Positions 24,843 through 35,020 of a stretch of DNA of 64,000 nt are shown here, in pieces. The stretch is taken from contig QEYB01000654.1 of NCBI GenBank assembly GCA_017562135.1, forward strand, positions 1,116,001 through 1,180,000, written 5' to 3'. Position numbers and translations under genes: made by a program. Below the pieces are notes generated by a model. The model was given only the letters and a program-made list of their open reading frames with translations. It was not told the origin of the DNA and searched no databases. Each line of letters begins with the position of its first letter. The stretch's first letter is position 1. Source of the stretch: Dipylidium caninum. Taxonomy: Eukaryota > Platyhelminthes > Cestoda > Cyclophyllidea > Dipylidiidae.

Positions 24843-27800
24843 TCATTGCAATTGCGTGTTCTCAAAGTAGCCCATTGTCTGTGAGGGCGGCGGCCAATTG
24901 AAAGGGCCGGGCAGACCCACACCGCCGGCGGTCTCCGCGCTGGTCGGAGCTCCCGACGGCTGACCCCGCGGCCAGTTCGTGGAGGCGCCCAACTCGGCGA
25001 GTGGCAGCTTTCCGCCCTCCAACAAAGCCTGCTGCTGTGGCTGCTGCGGCCCCTTCACCGTGGAGAAGCCGCCTCGGTTCTGCAACTGGCGGTTCGCCTG
25101 AGCCGACGTTGTCTGGCCAACCGCCTGGGAGCCCGGAAGCGGGTACGGCGGCGGCGGCGGTGGAGGCGTGCATCTGCACATCCTCGCAAAGAAGACGTGC
25201 CACGAGTGGAGGGTCTTGGAGCTCCACACCCAAATTCCACTGGTTATTCCCACAATCAAAGTCATGAGATACTTGATCATGAAGAGTTCAAAGGTAGGAG
25301 TGTCCATCTTGTCGAAGACATCGCTTCCCGACGAGGCGGAGACGGCGTCCGTGTCACCGAGTATGTGGTGCAACTGCGCGATGCACTTGGAGGAGCCCGA
25401 AATCTTCCTCAAATCGAAGTTCCGACAGACCTCATTGGTGTACCACGTGAGCATCCAGCCGTCCATCTTTGCGACTCGTAGATATAACAGGCGATGACCA
25501 CAGCAGCGGGGAGGAGGTAGAGCAGACTGAAGACGCCGATTCGGAAGATCAACTTCTCCAAGTCGTTGGTCTTCGAGCCGCCCGTCTTGATGATGGTGCG
25601 GATTTTGAAGAGGGAGACGAAGCCGGCGATGAGGAAACAGGCGCCCAGGAGGAGGGTGATGCAGAGCGGAGCGACCAGGAAGTAGCGCACGATGGTGGGG
25701 TCCGTCAGACCGGTGAAACAGACGCCGGAGAGCGGGTCCCCGTCCACTTTGCCCATGGCCAGGAGGCAAATGGTCATGGCGGCGGGGACGGCCCACGCGG
25801 CGAAGTGGAGGTACTGGGCATTGCGGAAGATGGCCTCGTGGGCCCAGTGACAGCGGGCGGCGAGGTACCAGGTGACAGTGAGGACAACCCACCAAATGTG
25901 CCCGGCCATGGAAAAGAAGTAGAGCATCATGAAGAGGATGGTGCAGCCCTCAAACTTGGTTCCCTGGGTGATGAGGAGGGGGTAGGAGGAGGAGGGAAGG
26001 GGTTTGGAGCCCAGACTGGAGACCGGTTCGATGCTCGAGGGCAGGAAGGGTCCCGAACAGGAGATCTAGGATGAATGGAGGCAGGAAAAAAATACCCATT
26101 TATCAGCCATGGAGGCGGCGCCGGTGCGTCCCTTGATTCCTCCTCCTCCTCCTCATCCTCCTCCCCCTCCCGCACGTCTCAGTATCCTTTTAACACTCCG
26201 ATGGCTATTCGACTAACAGCCTGTCACCCACTTCCTTCAAGAATACGCCAAATCGAGGGGAAAATTGTCTACCCAGTCAGCCAGGCATTTTAGCAAAACG
26301 TCTCGGTGGCCCAAAAAACTTCTGACGTTGAGGAGCCGAGAGGTCTACCAGTGAAATATGGTAGACAAACTCTAAGGGGAGCTGCGAGTTGGAGTCGGAG
26401 AAGGTCTCGCGAGTGAAAGGGATTTGTAGAAGCCAAAAGGAAGACAAGAAAAGTAATTAGGGGGAAAGTTGAGGAAATGTGGTAGCAACCTACTTAGCAA
26501 ATGATGAAAAGAAAAAAAAATACAGTGGAAATAGAACAGAAAAGGAAGATACCTAAATATCGGCTGAATTGTACAAAAAAGACGAATCAAGAGTAAAAAA
26601 TGCTATTTGCGTTGCGGCAATCCCCAAACCCTTTCGATCAGGGGTAAAAATCTACATGTTCCAATGTCAATTATATGGTGCGAGTGGTAATTTAAGGTGC
26701 TAAAATATCCAACTATGCCTTAGACGGTTACTTGTTTTGCCCATCTCGTCCCATTACTCGTGGAATTTCCGTCTCTTACCAAAAAAATGAATGGGTGGCG
26801 TAAAAAGACTAAGAGTAACAGACAGACATGAATCTAACAAGAACGTGAAACAACTTGATGTAGACAAAGTTGATTCGACTCGACAACTTAAAGGGGAACA
26901 AGATGCCTCTGTGAACCTCAGATAAAGGCCTGGCAATAATGACACGAGAGTCCGCTATTAAAATACACGATTACCGATTCATCTAGACAGCACAATTGTT
27001 TACCTGTCTATCAACAAATTTGCGCTTCCTTTAAATCACGTACACCACATGGTTCGTACCATCTAATACAGACAAACCCATCAATCAGCATTTCGCAAGA
27101 GATAATTTCGACGAGTCGACCAAGGTTTACGACGCCATAAATAGTCAGACAAGAAGAAAGGTAAAATGAAGAGGACAAAAAGGGAGTTAAACTAACCTTG
27201 TCACCGAGAGAAAGTCCAGTAATGTAAGTAACAGCTACCATGAAGTAGCACATTGACAAGAAAATTATAGGCCTTTCAGGATACTGAAACCGGTTTATAT
27301 CGATGAAGAAAGTCAAAATAGTGAAAAGTGTTGATGCAGCACAAAGCCCGCTCCAGAGTCCTATCCATAAGCGGGAAAACTTAATCCTTTTCGACTGACT
27401 AAAGAAATGGCGATTGCATGGCATTCCACAATTAGGAATGACCTGTTTGCTATTAAGTCGGATCCGAAACTCGAAGCTAGAAGGAACCTAAAACGGAGAC
27501 ATACAAACAGTGGAAAAATGCAAACCCTCATTTCTTCAGGACACTCTAACGTGGCTTCCACGGACTCTTTCGTTTCCGGTTTATCCTCAGATACGCATAA
27601 TCCATTTTCGGGAAAATTTTCGCATTGCATACTGGCTGGCCACTGAAGACAAATAGCTAGTTCAAAGGTAAAGAAACTTACTTGGAAATTAAAGGATCGC
27701 ATGATAGGTTCGCAGCGTTGCCTATTTTGTTCACACAGGCAACGACACGGAGGAAGAGGTTTGTGCAACTGAGTACAAACGGGAAAGTAAAGGGAGCATA

Positions 27801-28058
27801 GAAAGAGTTTCAAAGAGGGGCTGCATGGTATTTTTACGAGAAGTTGTATTGTGTGATGTCTTGGCCGGCTTCTTCTTGTGATGTATGACCCATGATATTT
27901 GGGAGGATTGTTGTATTGTAGGGCAAACCTTGACAAGCAGCAACGCGAATGAGTTCGCATTTCGATGTCTCCGCATAGGGATTTTCGGGTCCGCGTTGAA
28001 TGTCCACAGATAGGGACGCATGGAGAAGGAGGAAAAGAAAGAACACCGGATACACCAT
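24843..28058 (-). CDS. fzd: Frizzled family Wnt receptor (FZD1/2/7-like), two apparent frameshifts
   Basis: Seven-pass Wnt receptor of the plasma membrane. I place exons at 27682-28058, 27526-27642, 27197-27487 and 24843-26065, with introns of 39, 38 and 1131 nt and all junctions in phase 0. Exon 1 gives a hydrophobic signal peptide (about residues 1-20) and the first part of the Cys-rich Wnt-binding domain. Exon 2 completes that domain. Exon 3 carries TM1 and TM2 ([17 protein letters not shown]). Exon 4 carries [20 protein letters not shown] for TM3, then TM4-TM7 and the Dishevelled-binding KTxxxW motif (KTLHSW near 25215). The Pro/Gln-rich tail lacks a typical PDZ ligand. The TM3 region matches the FZD1/2/7 class. 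The frame breaks twice: at about 27838-27843 and at the TTT of 25468-25470. Each is explained by one missing base, giving about 669 residues. Assembly error is likelier than a pseudogene, as every family motif survives. Confidence 0.93.
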
Positions 28059-28801
28059 CTTGACCGGCCAGTTAGAAAGGAGCGAACATGCAGGAGCGCT
28101 ATGATTGAAACGATTCATGCGTATAAACAAATAGAAGGACATGTGCTTCATCGGATTTACATAAAAGCTAACAATTTACTGGGATTAAATAAATTAAACT
28201 CATATTTGAAACCAAGCAGTATTAGGCGAATAGCAGAGTTCTGGTCGCTGGTGGTCCTTATAAAATTTTATTTGCAGGTAGCGCTGTACGTCAAAAGCTG
28301 ACTATCTGCGTTACAGGATAATATTCTTTCAAGATGAATGTTTGAAAGACATGCTTACATTCAGTTACTGGACAGTTTTCGGTTAGTTTTACTAAACCTT
28401 CTGCGTACTAACAAGTGCGATCACGCAACAAAAAACTCAATTAAAACAGGTCCTAATCCATCGTGAGTAAATGCCCTGAAAATAGGTATGATTAGATGGA
28501 TTTGATAGACAGACAAAATGGGATTACTCAAGCATAGCAATAAAAAAATCACGCTAATTTGTGGAGTAAACCATATATTTGATCGTAGTTCTGAAGATTA
28601 ATCAACTCGCCTTATCTTCATCTCATTGGGAAGCAAATAATTTGTGCACCGTATACATATTTTTTTGCTTATTTAAATTTACCAAAATATCATTAGACGA
28701 AGTTTCAACGCTTAGAGGGTGCGCCCTTTTAGCTTTTTTTAAAACCGAAATATGATGATTAATTTTGCTTGTTTTTCTTTCCTGAGGCCACAGCGGTTCA
28801 T
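28059..28801. other. Upstream region of Frizzled, no gene seen
   Basis: AT-rich intergenic DNA between the divergent Frizzled start (28058, minus) and the TATA box of the next gene. No TATA box is evident for Frizzled. Confidence 0.5.
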
Positions 28802-28810
28802 ATAATATAT
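28799..28810 (+). promoter_or_regulatory. TATA box for the gene at 28864
   Basis: A TATAATATATA stretch about 60 nt before the ATG at 28864, a spacing that leaves a short 5' leader. Confidence 0.5.
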
Positions 28811-28863
28811 ACTATGAGTTACTGATCTGGTAGTCCTCCATTCTTAATTACACAGTGTGCGTC

Positions 28864-29337
28864 ATGAAGGACTGTCAGAATTGTTCCAAACAGTCACCCA
28901 GTATTTATTGTCAGTGCCAAATATTCAAATCTTTACGTAAGTAAGATTATTTTTTTATCATTGACGAAATATTAGCCGTAAATTTACCACACGTACCGAG
29001 GGGTGTAAGCCGCGCAAGGAACTTTGCGTCAATTGCTCGCAATGAAGATTTTAAATTTCCCTCTCATATATCTGCACTAGACTGTAAGCCAATTGTGACA
29101 AGCACGCATACAACGGAAAAATTTAAAGATGGACATTTGCAGAGTCAGATTGAACAGGGTTATTCTGCCCACTACTGTCCGTCTAAACATAAACACGGCA
29201 CAACAGCCTGTTCCTCTAAGAAATCTCCAAGATTCTCCACCTTACCCAAGTACCTTCAGACGGAAGATTTTGACGAAAATACTATCGATAAACAGTCTAC
29301 ATATTATAAACCTGCTAAACGAAAATACTTCCACTAA
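28864..29337 (+). CDS. Small spliced gene, unknown protein with N-terminal Cys cluster
   Basis: I join exon 28864-28936 to exon 28976-29337 across a 39-nt intron (GTAAGT donor, TTAG acceptor, phase 1). This yields about 144 residues with no stop. The first 17 residues hold four cysteines in a CxxC...CxC layout (CQNC and CQC), which could bind metal. The rest is hydrophilic, rich in Ser, Lys, His and Tyr, and ends in basic residues. There is no signal peptide or membrane segment. A TATA stretch lies about 60 nt upstream, and AATAAA is at 29473-29478. I do not recognise the family. The paired splice sites, the open frame across both exons and the flanking signals make a real gene likely. It is the first of the small TATA-driven genes in this region. 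Confidence 0.6.
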
Positions 29338-30370
29338 CTGCTTAGCCGGACTTAACATTTGTCTCATGGTTTAAATGCCGTTTTCCTCCAAACATCTTAG
29401 ACTTATTTTAAATTACCTCCGCCCCCTCTTTACTTGTCTATCCATATTTTATGAATGTTCACTTCTTACCAGAATAAATTCTCCCGCCTTCCACGCTTTT
29501 CGCATTGTCTCCCTTTGCTAAAGATTTTATTTCACGGAACTATAGTGGATACACGTTTCTTAAGATACCTTTAAACCGCTCAATTTCAGTTAAAAGGCAG
29601 GTGAATCATCACTTTTGATGACCCACTTATTTGGAGCTGTTTCGCCTCTTCTAACCTAATTAGCGACGCTTTGTCGACGAAGGCACTCTTATACTTTGTG
29701 CAAGTAACGGCATGCACAAAGGGATTCCTACTTTTTAAGGGAGAGTCGAGATTATTTGAATCTGTTAATGTCGGCTCCATTCTCCGCCTGTCTCAACAAA
29801 ATATTCTGAAGAGAAGAAAATGAAGAGCGCAAGACGCGTGGATCGGTGTCGGTGGGAGCGACGACGACTTGCGCCACGGTTAATCGTGGGTAGGAGAATG
29901 ACTTTGTAAATTTAGGCTGAGAATCGCCTCCGTCAGAGGCGGCAGAGGAGGCAGCGCCTCTCAGAGGACAACGGGGTGGGTGAACTTGAAGTCGACAGGC
30001 TTAACTCGGCGCCGCGGGAGCGGGACAGCTCGCCGGGTGGAGGGGAGGGGGGGGGGGGCGGCCTGTTTGGTGGGAGGATCAACGTCTGCGCGCAGCGCTG
30101 CCGTCAGCCGACTGACGGGCCACGCCGGAGCGGGGAGGGGCGAGACTGACGTGGCAGCAGCGCAGGCGAAGCGGAGGACGTGGTGCTGACTCCGTGCAAT
30201 GCTGCACCATCTTGGTGGGAAAGATAAAAAAATGCCATCAAATACGCGTGTGTGTGTGGGAGCAGGCGCTCGGTGATTGACGCGTGAGGTGACGCGGTTG
30301 CCCGTAGTGTACTGCTTCCTGGAGTTGAGGCGGAGGCCTTCGGTCCCGAGGCCCTCGCAGAGCCGGAGCA
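29338..30370. other. Intergenic DNA with a GC-rich block
   Basis: AT-rich to about 29900, then GC-rich. A minus-strand frame at 29961-30371 reads through the GC-rich block without a domain. I call no gene. Confidence 0.45.
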
Positions 30371-30516
30371 AGCGTCAGACCGCCCGACGCTCCGCCCCCC
30401 GAGTTTTCGGGCGAAAGGGCGGTCGTGGGGGCGCCGCCATCATCCATCCCTGGGGACTCCACGATTGTGCCGAGGCCCGGGAACCAGCAGCGGCTCGTGC
30501 TGTCGCGAGCTGGCAT
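30238..30516 (-). CDS. Doubtful small minus-strand ORF
   Basis: An open frame of 92 codons beginning with Met-Pro at 30516, rich in Pro, Gly, Arg and Ser, in a GC-rich block. A TATA-like sequence on the minus strand (GTATAAAAA, about 30635-30643) lies about 120 nt upstream, farther than in the other small genes here. The frame stays open upstream through a hydrophobic stretch that lacks an ATG. There is no recognisable domain or intron. It may be a chance open frame in GC-rich DNA. Confidence 0.22.
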   Translation of the reverse strand: MPARDSTSRCWFPGLGTIVESPGMDDGGAPTTALSPENSGGGASGGLTLAPALRGPRDRRPPPQLQEAVHYGQPRHLTRQSPSACSHTHTRI

Positions 30517-30964
30517 GGGCCCGATGAACGGGACGGACGAGGCGCTGGGGGCGTGAGGAAGGTTGGCAATCCAGAAAAACAAAGCGATGGTGCTCAATAG
30601 GTGGAAAAAGACCACCCCAGCCCTATTTAATGGCTTTTTATACTGGACAGATACTACTGAAATGGTGATTTAAGTAATTAACGCAAACTTCGATGCGCAA
30701 TGAAGGTGACGCCCAATTCCTCCCTCTATTGCGACCGTTCGCCGTCCTTCCATGGAGCTGCGCCCTCTTCAGTCATTAGTGAATCTGACTAGAGAAACCG
30801 GTTGTCCACCGGGGCTCCCCATTCAAAGTCGCACGCAGCGCCGTCGTTTTGATGCACAAGTCACCTTACTCGCGACACCTGCAAAGCCCATATAGTTCAC
30901 CACGGCAGACAATCTATCATAAATCCACTTTGACAGACATCGAGGCACCCAAGTGTGCGGTTTG

Positions 30965-31074
30965 TTAGCCAAGATTAAAATTTTCACACTGAAAAAAATG
31001 CGGCAATCTATGTCACTCACATTTCCACATGCGCCAACGACGAAATACGCGGAACAGTCGCAAAGACCGTACAT
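30965..31074 (-). CDS. Possible micro-gene encoding a 25-residue Cys-rich peptide
   Basis: On the minus strand the ATG at 31074 opens 18 codons, followed by a consensus donor (GTGAGT) and a strong acceptor (TTTTTTTCAG) that define a 32-nt intron (30989-31020). The second exon ends in TAA after seven residues. The product would have four cysteines (CDC, then CGNC). The intron size matches those of bona fide genes here, which is the main argument. Against it are the very short product, no clear TATA box and a frame that stays open upstream of the ATG, so it may be part of a longer transcript or chance. Confidence 0.27.
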
Positions 31075-32069
31075 TTTACTGCATATTTTGACGAAAGTTG
31101 ACAGGTAGAGAGGCGCTGAGGCTCCGCGGGTCCGATCGGAGGTGGAACCATCTCCCTCCTCCGCTTCTTCCGCCTCCACCGCCTCCACCACTCAGGTCTG
31201 AGTACATTAGAAAAATGTCTAGTTGAGTCGTGAGCGTCCGTGAGGGAACTGGCGTCCGTCCGTTGTGCCAGACCTCGGAAAAAAAGGGATAAGCAGGGGG
31301 AGCGAGTGGTCGGGCGTTTTGTGGGAGGCGAGAGCAGCCGTCGTCGTCGTCTCGCTGCCCCAGGAGAGACACGTCATCGGCCTCACGTCTCCGTCACATC
31401 CGCAGGCCCGAGTGAGTCGAGTTTGCCGCACGAGATGCCGCAGTCGAGCGCTCATCGTCCAGTCCACTCGTGTCTGCAGTCCATTGTCCGGTCTCCTCAC
31501 CGCAGCCCCCTTTCCACTGCACTGTTGACCGGGGGTGAGGGGTCCCGGCAGAGCTGCCCAGGAATTCCGCCCGGCCGGAGGACAAGTTGCCCAATTGACA
31601 GATGGGCTGGCGGTTCAGCGTCGAACGAGCCTGCGTAGCTGCGAGGCGTCCTTGAGCGGACGCAAAATGCAATCGCGTCTGCGCGACGGCGTTTGCCTCC
31701 GTGTCCACGAAATGCCGGTATTTAATCGTATAAAGTTGTCCTACTGAAATAATTAAGTAGTACTTCTTCAGAGTGCCATCTGAGGCGCTGTGCGACCCGC
31801 GTAGGTCGAAGTTCGCCAGGCGGAGAGAATCGTTTTGTGGCCGCTCTCTCCGCCACCTCCACATTTGAGTCCGTCGATCGACGACGACTGCGCCCACCTC
31901 CGTCTGCGCGGGCCACCAACACCAAATGTGAATTTGACAGCCACAACGAGTGTGAAACCGCCTCCCTCCTCAACCAATGACGCCGGCGCCGGATGCCGTT
32001 TTATGTGAATCTTAAAGACGACACTGCTGTGAGGCTTCCACGCACAAACTATTGCGCATTTCTCCCGAC
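31075..32069. other. Intergenic DNA, no gene seen
   Basis: GC-rich to about 31720, with overlapping frames on both strands and no domain. A TATAAAG at about 31731 has no ATG within 150 nt. The last 40 bases lead into the promoter of the next gene. Confidence 0.45.
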
Positions 32070-32076
32070 ATAAAAG
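32070..32076 (+). promoter_or_regulatory. TATA box (ATAAAAG) for the gene at 32114
   Basis: ATAAAAG 44 nt before the ATG. With the usual ~30-nt spacing to the start site, the 5' leader would be only about 15 nt. Confidence 0.6.
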
Positions 32077-32113
32077 GCGACGGAAGACTTCGCCACGGCG
32101 ACACTCGTTAAGA

Positions 32114-32454
32114 ATGGGGATGAAAAGACGCGGCTGCGCTCGTGGATGCGGTTGTGGGCCCAACTACTGTGCCGACGCCTGTTGCAACGATTGTTGCAAT
32201 GATTGCTGCAATGACTGCTGCGACGACTGTTGTGACTTCGATTGTGGCAACTTCTGTTGCATTTGTGCGCCCTGCTGTAGGTCCGCCTCGTGTTGTTTCA
32301 CTCCCCTCCTCTTCCTTGCAGATCCGGAGAAGCCCTGCGGCGGTGCCTGCTTCTACAACACCCGTGAGTTGACACGCCGCCCTCTCCCTGCCCTCCCCCC
32401 GTCTCTCACCACCTCCTCCTCCTTTCAGGATGCCACTACAGGCGCTACTGTTAG
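32114..32454 (+). CDS. Very Cys-rich small protein (CCNDCC repeats)
   Basis: Three exons, 32114-32276, 32322-32363 and 32429-32454, joined by introns of 45 and 65 nt (GTAGGT/GCAG and GTGAGT/TCAG, both phase 1), give 76 residues of which 23 are cysteine. Residues 23-40 are a regular four-residue repeat of two cysteines and two polar residues (CCNDCCNDCC...CCDDCC). The N-terminus is basic and carries further Cys-Gly pairs, and the C-terminus is short and basic-aromatic, ending in Cys. There is no signal peptide, so the protein is probably intracellular. AATAAA is at 32568-32573. Periodic Cys-Cys is known from metal-binding proteins and from sperm-tail Cys-rich proteins; either role here is inference. 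The final exon is exactly 26 nt, as in the genes at 34795 and 37008, which suggests common ancestry despite low similarity. Confidence 0.7.
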
Positions 32455-33684
32455 ACGAGAGGCTCGAGTTTCGCTGACCCGACCCGAAGGAGATGCACTG
32501 GCCACCACTCATTGCCTTCTAACCTTGTCCTCCTCGTCCTCAGCCTTTTCGCCTCTTTCTGAGTGACAATAAACCTTGTCTCTGGGATGAAATGCCTTCG
32601 CCAATTGCTCTTGGGTTAAGTGGGATTTTTTTGGCTCGAACGGGGGGTGCGGGGGGGGGACGAGGTGTTTTGCCTGAAAGCGGCCTCACCAATCGACCAA
32701 CAAGTGGGGAGTAAAAAAATTCTTCCTCCAAAAATCGGCCGCTTTGGCCGTCGTCCTGAGCGTCGCTGGATGCCTTGATTGGATAAAATGCCAAAGCGAA
32801 CTGGCGCAGTTGTCGCCGCGGGAGAGCGCCGCCGTACGACAAGATGGCGTGGTCGCAGCGGGAGGAGGGTGGAGGCTGCCTGGCGACGTCGTGAGACCGA
32901 CTCGCCCTCGGCGTCGCGAGTCGCAGCGCAAAATGGGGCTGCAAAGCCTCGCGGAGGTCGCTTCGGAGGGCGGCGTCTCCTGTGCCTGGTCGCCCGAGAA
33001 CGCGTCGCAACGGACGACGGCGCGCAAACCTCGGGCGCCGACGTGGGGGGGGGCGGGGGCGGCGGCGGGGGGAGTTGGGGGGGGGAAGTAAAGAGGCGAC
33101 CAGGAGGCACAAGTTGGAAAGGACTTTTTTCGCCCCAACGCGGAAGGTGGAGCGATTTGCTCGTCGCATTAAAGGGACGTGCGCTCCACTCTGCGGCAGC
33201 AAAAGTCGCGTTGGTTGAGGCAGTGAAGAGCAACAATAAAATCCACCTCGCAATTAGGCATTTTAATGCACAAGAGGCAAATAATGCCCATAAACGACGC
33301 AAATTTTCCACCATTACCACCGCCATACAAATTAATTGATAATGGAAACCATAAAAATACTAACCATAAACGCCTAACTGTAAGGGGAAACATTTAGATT
33401 GTTTCTAAAAAGGATGCTGGGAATGCGTTTGTCTGTTTAAAAAGGGACAATCGCATCTCTGCGGAGCCCCAAGAAGCGGCTCGGCGTCAAATGGAACGAG
33501 AGAACAGACATTTTTCTGTTCTCAAATTAAAATTTGCGGAGAATTCGAAGCGGAAATACGGCAACAAGAAACTACGACGTGGCGAAAGAGTCGTGAATAA
33601 AAATTCCCCTGTACTGGAAGAAATATCCGTTTGCTAGTTTTCTTTAAAATGTTGACTTATTTAAGCAATTCACTTTAAGCATAG
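32455..33684. other. Intergenic DNA with GC-rich block
   Basis: Contains the 3' untranslated end of the preceding gene, then a GC-rich block (about 32640-33230) whose frames of up to 237 codons overlap on both strands. A minus-strand frame begins with an ATG at 33326 and a hydrophobic N-terminus but then becomes low-complexity Arg/Pro-rich. I do not call it. Confidence 0.45.
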
Positions 33685-33685
33685 T

Positions 33686-33692
33686 TATAAAT
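33686..33692 (+). promoter_or_regulatory. TATA box for the gene at 33725
   Basis: TATAAAT 39 nt before the ATG at 33725, the same arrangement as in the neighbouring small genes. Confidence 0.5.
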
Positions 33693-33724
33693 CAATTTGA
33701 CGATTTGTTGAAAAGGTAAAAATA

Positions 33725-33941
33725 ATGTCCCACGGATCCATTCAAATAAACAGAAATGCATTTGACCCCAACCGGAAATTGCTCGAAAGCACCGATTGTA
33801 TGTAAACAAAACATTTGTCATAATATAGTAGTGCGTTATAGTCGAAAACCAAGCTTTATGGGTTTTGTGTACACGTCCTCGCTAATAACCGCAATTCCTT
33901 TTAATTCCAGCACAGGAATTAGTTTAATTTCGCCAAGCTAG
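33725..33941 (+). CDS. Small spliced gene, unknown 61-residue protein
   Basis: Exon 33725-33797, a 31-nt intron (GTATGT...ATATAG, phase 1) and exon 33829-33941 give an uninterrupted 61-residue product. The N-terminal half is polar and charged. The C-terminal half is Ser/Ile/Thr-rich and hydrophobic (FMGFVYTSSLITAIPF), possibly a weak membrane-associating segment. There is only one cysteine-free core, so it does not belong to the Cys-rich families beside it. I do not recognise it. The promoter spacing and the mini-intron of the locally typical size support it. No AATAAA is obvious close downstream, which weakens the call. Confidence 0.48.
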
Positions 33942-34716
33942 TTCCTGTGTGGTTTCAAAAGAGAGAAGAGAGTTGACACCGTAACAATGATGCGGTCTAC
34001 GAATAGAAGGACTTGCATTTTGAGCAGTTCGACAAAATTGATAAAAACCTGGTGGAGTTATAGAAAATTTTAGAGTTTTCTCACAGAACTCAAGGTGTTT
34101 TTTTCTGAAATGCGCGTGTAAGAGGCGTCCATCACTCCTCCGAGGCTCACCTGTTGACACGAATGTAAAAAGGTCCTCCTCGAAAACAAAAACTTTTTTG
34201 CGTGTTACTTCCGAATGACCAAATACGCAAAAATTACGCTAGAAAATTTTTAAACGGATGGAATTGGAAACCAATTAGCTCTGTGTGAAACATAATGTTT
34301 ATTCCTCGTACGAAGGAACATTGAAATATGCGAATTGCTACGCGAACAGAGTGGAATTTGTACAGCGAAATTGCCTCTGGTTACTCCTCCACTTCTTTCA
34401 TTGCGGTAAATCTGCCGAATATATTTTAACATTTTGGAGTGTATGACCTCTCGTTCCTATTCGAAAATGCACATATGTGCTGTATTGGGGGTATTTCTAA
34501 AAATAAACTTTCCATTCAGGATAACCACAGTACATATGATAAATATGCAAAAATAACTTTTAATCGTTAAGTTAAATTTTTGACAGTTTTTGTCTTTAAC
34601 TGTTCATATTCTAATAATATTCGAATTATTTGTTTCTTTGCATTGCCGCCCCCCGACATGACCTTGAACATGCATTTCATTTCTTAAATCAGCTATCAAT
34701 AGACTCTAGTCGATGG
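33942..34716. other. Intergenic DNA, no gene seen
   Basis: AT-rich. A minus-strand donor/acceptor-like pair lies near 34105-34152, but no ATG-initiated product results. Nothing else is supported. Confidence 0.45.
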
Positions 34717-34725
34717 TATATAAAG
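34717..34725 (+). promoter_or_regulatory. TATA box for the gene at 34795
   Basis: TATATAAAG, a full consensus, 78 nt before the ATG. Confidence 0.7.
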
Positions 34726-34794
34726 CGATGCGAGGGCTTCAGTAGACACAGATCGAGTTGAAGTCAACTTCTTCCGATACACCAAGAAAGCGCC

Positions 34795-35020
34795 ATGGGT
34801 AGACGATCAGCTTGCTGTCCCAAAGCTCTTACCTACTACCAATACAATGAGAGTCCTGCCACCGAGCACTATGAGTACTTTCATGTAAAGAATGGCAGCG
34901 ACTGTGGTGACTGTTGTCGCTGCAAGCCACCATGTACGTATTGCCTTTTTAACTTTAGCCGCGTTCCTTGCACTAACCCTTCCCTCTTTTTTAGGCTGCG
35001 ACTGCAATAACTGCTGTTAG
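34795..35020 (+). CDS. Cys-rich small protein, HYEYFHVKNG family, copy 1
   Basis: Exons 34795-34933 and 34995-35020, with a 61-nt intron (GTACGT...TTTTTTAG, phase 1), give 54 residues. The layout is a CC pair at residues 7-8, a Tyr/Glu-rich middle ending in EHYEYFHVKNG, and a C-terminal block with nine more cysteines (CxxCCxC, then CCxC and CC) that ends in Cys-Cys. There is no signal peptide. AATAAA lies at 35103-35108. The gene at 37008 is a clear paralogue: it shares the CCP(K/R)xLTYYQY start, the middle motif, the intron position and phase, and a last exon of exactly 26 nt. I do not recognise the family outside this locus. An intracellular, disulphide- or metal-rich structural protein is a reasonable but unproven reading. 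Confidence 0.8.

Noticed and set aside
24089..24901. 270-codon plus-strand frame next to Frizzled
   Set aside because: GC-rich, Arg-rich and without a domain. It runs into the antisense of the Frizzled tail and has no promoter or intron signals. Low stop density explains it.
25469..26074. 201-codon plus-strand frame
   Set aside because: Antisense shadow of the Frizzled transmembrane exon.
32540..33326. Frames of 236-237 codons on the minus strand
   Set aside because: GC-rich block with open frames on both strands. After a hydrophobic start the content becomes low-complexity Arg/Pro.
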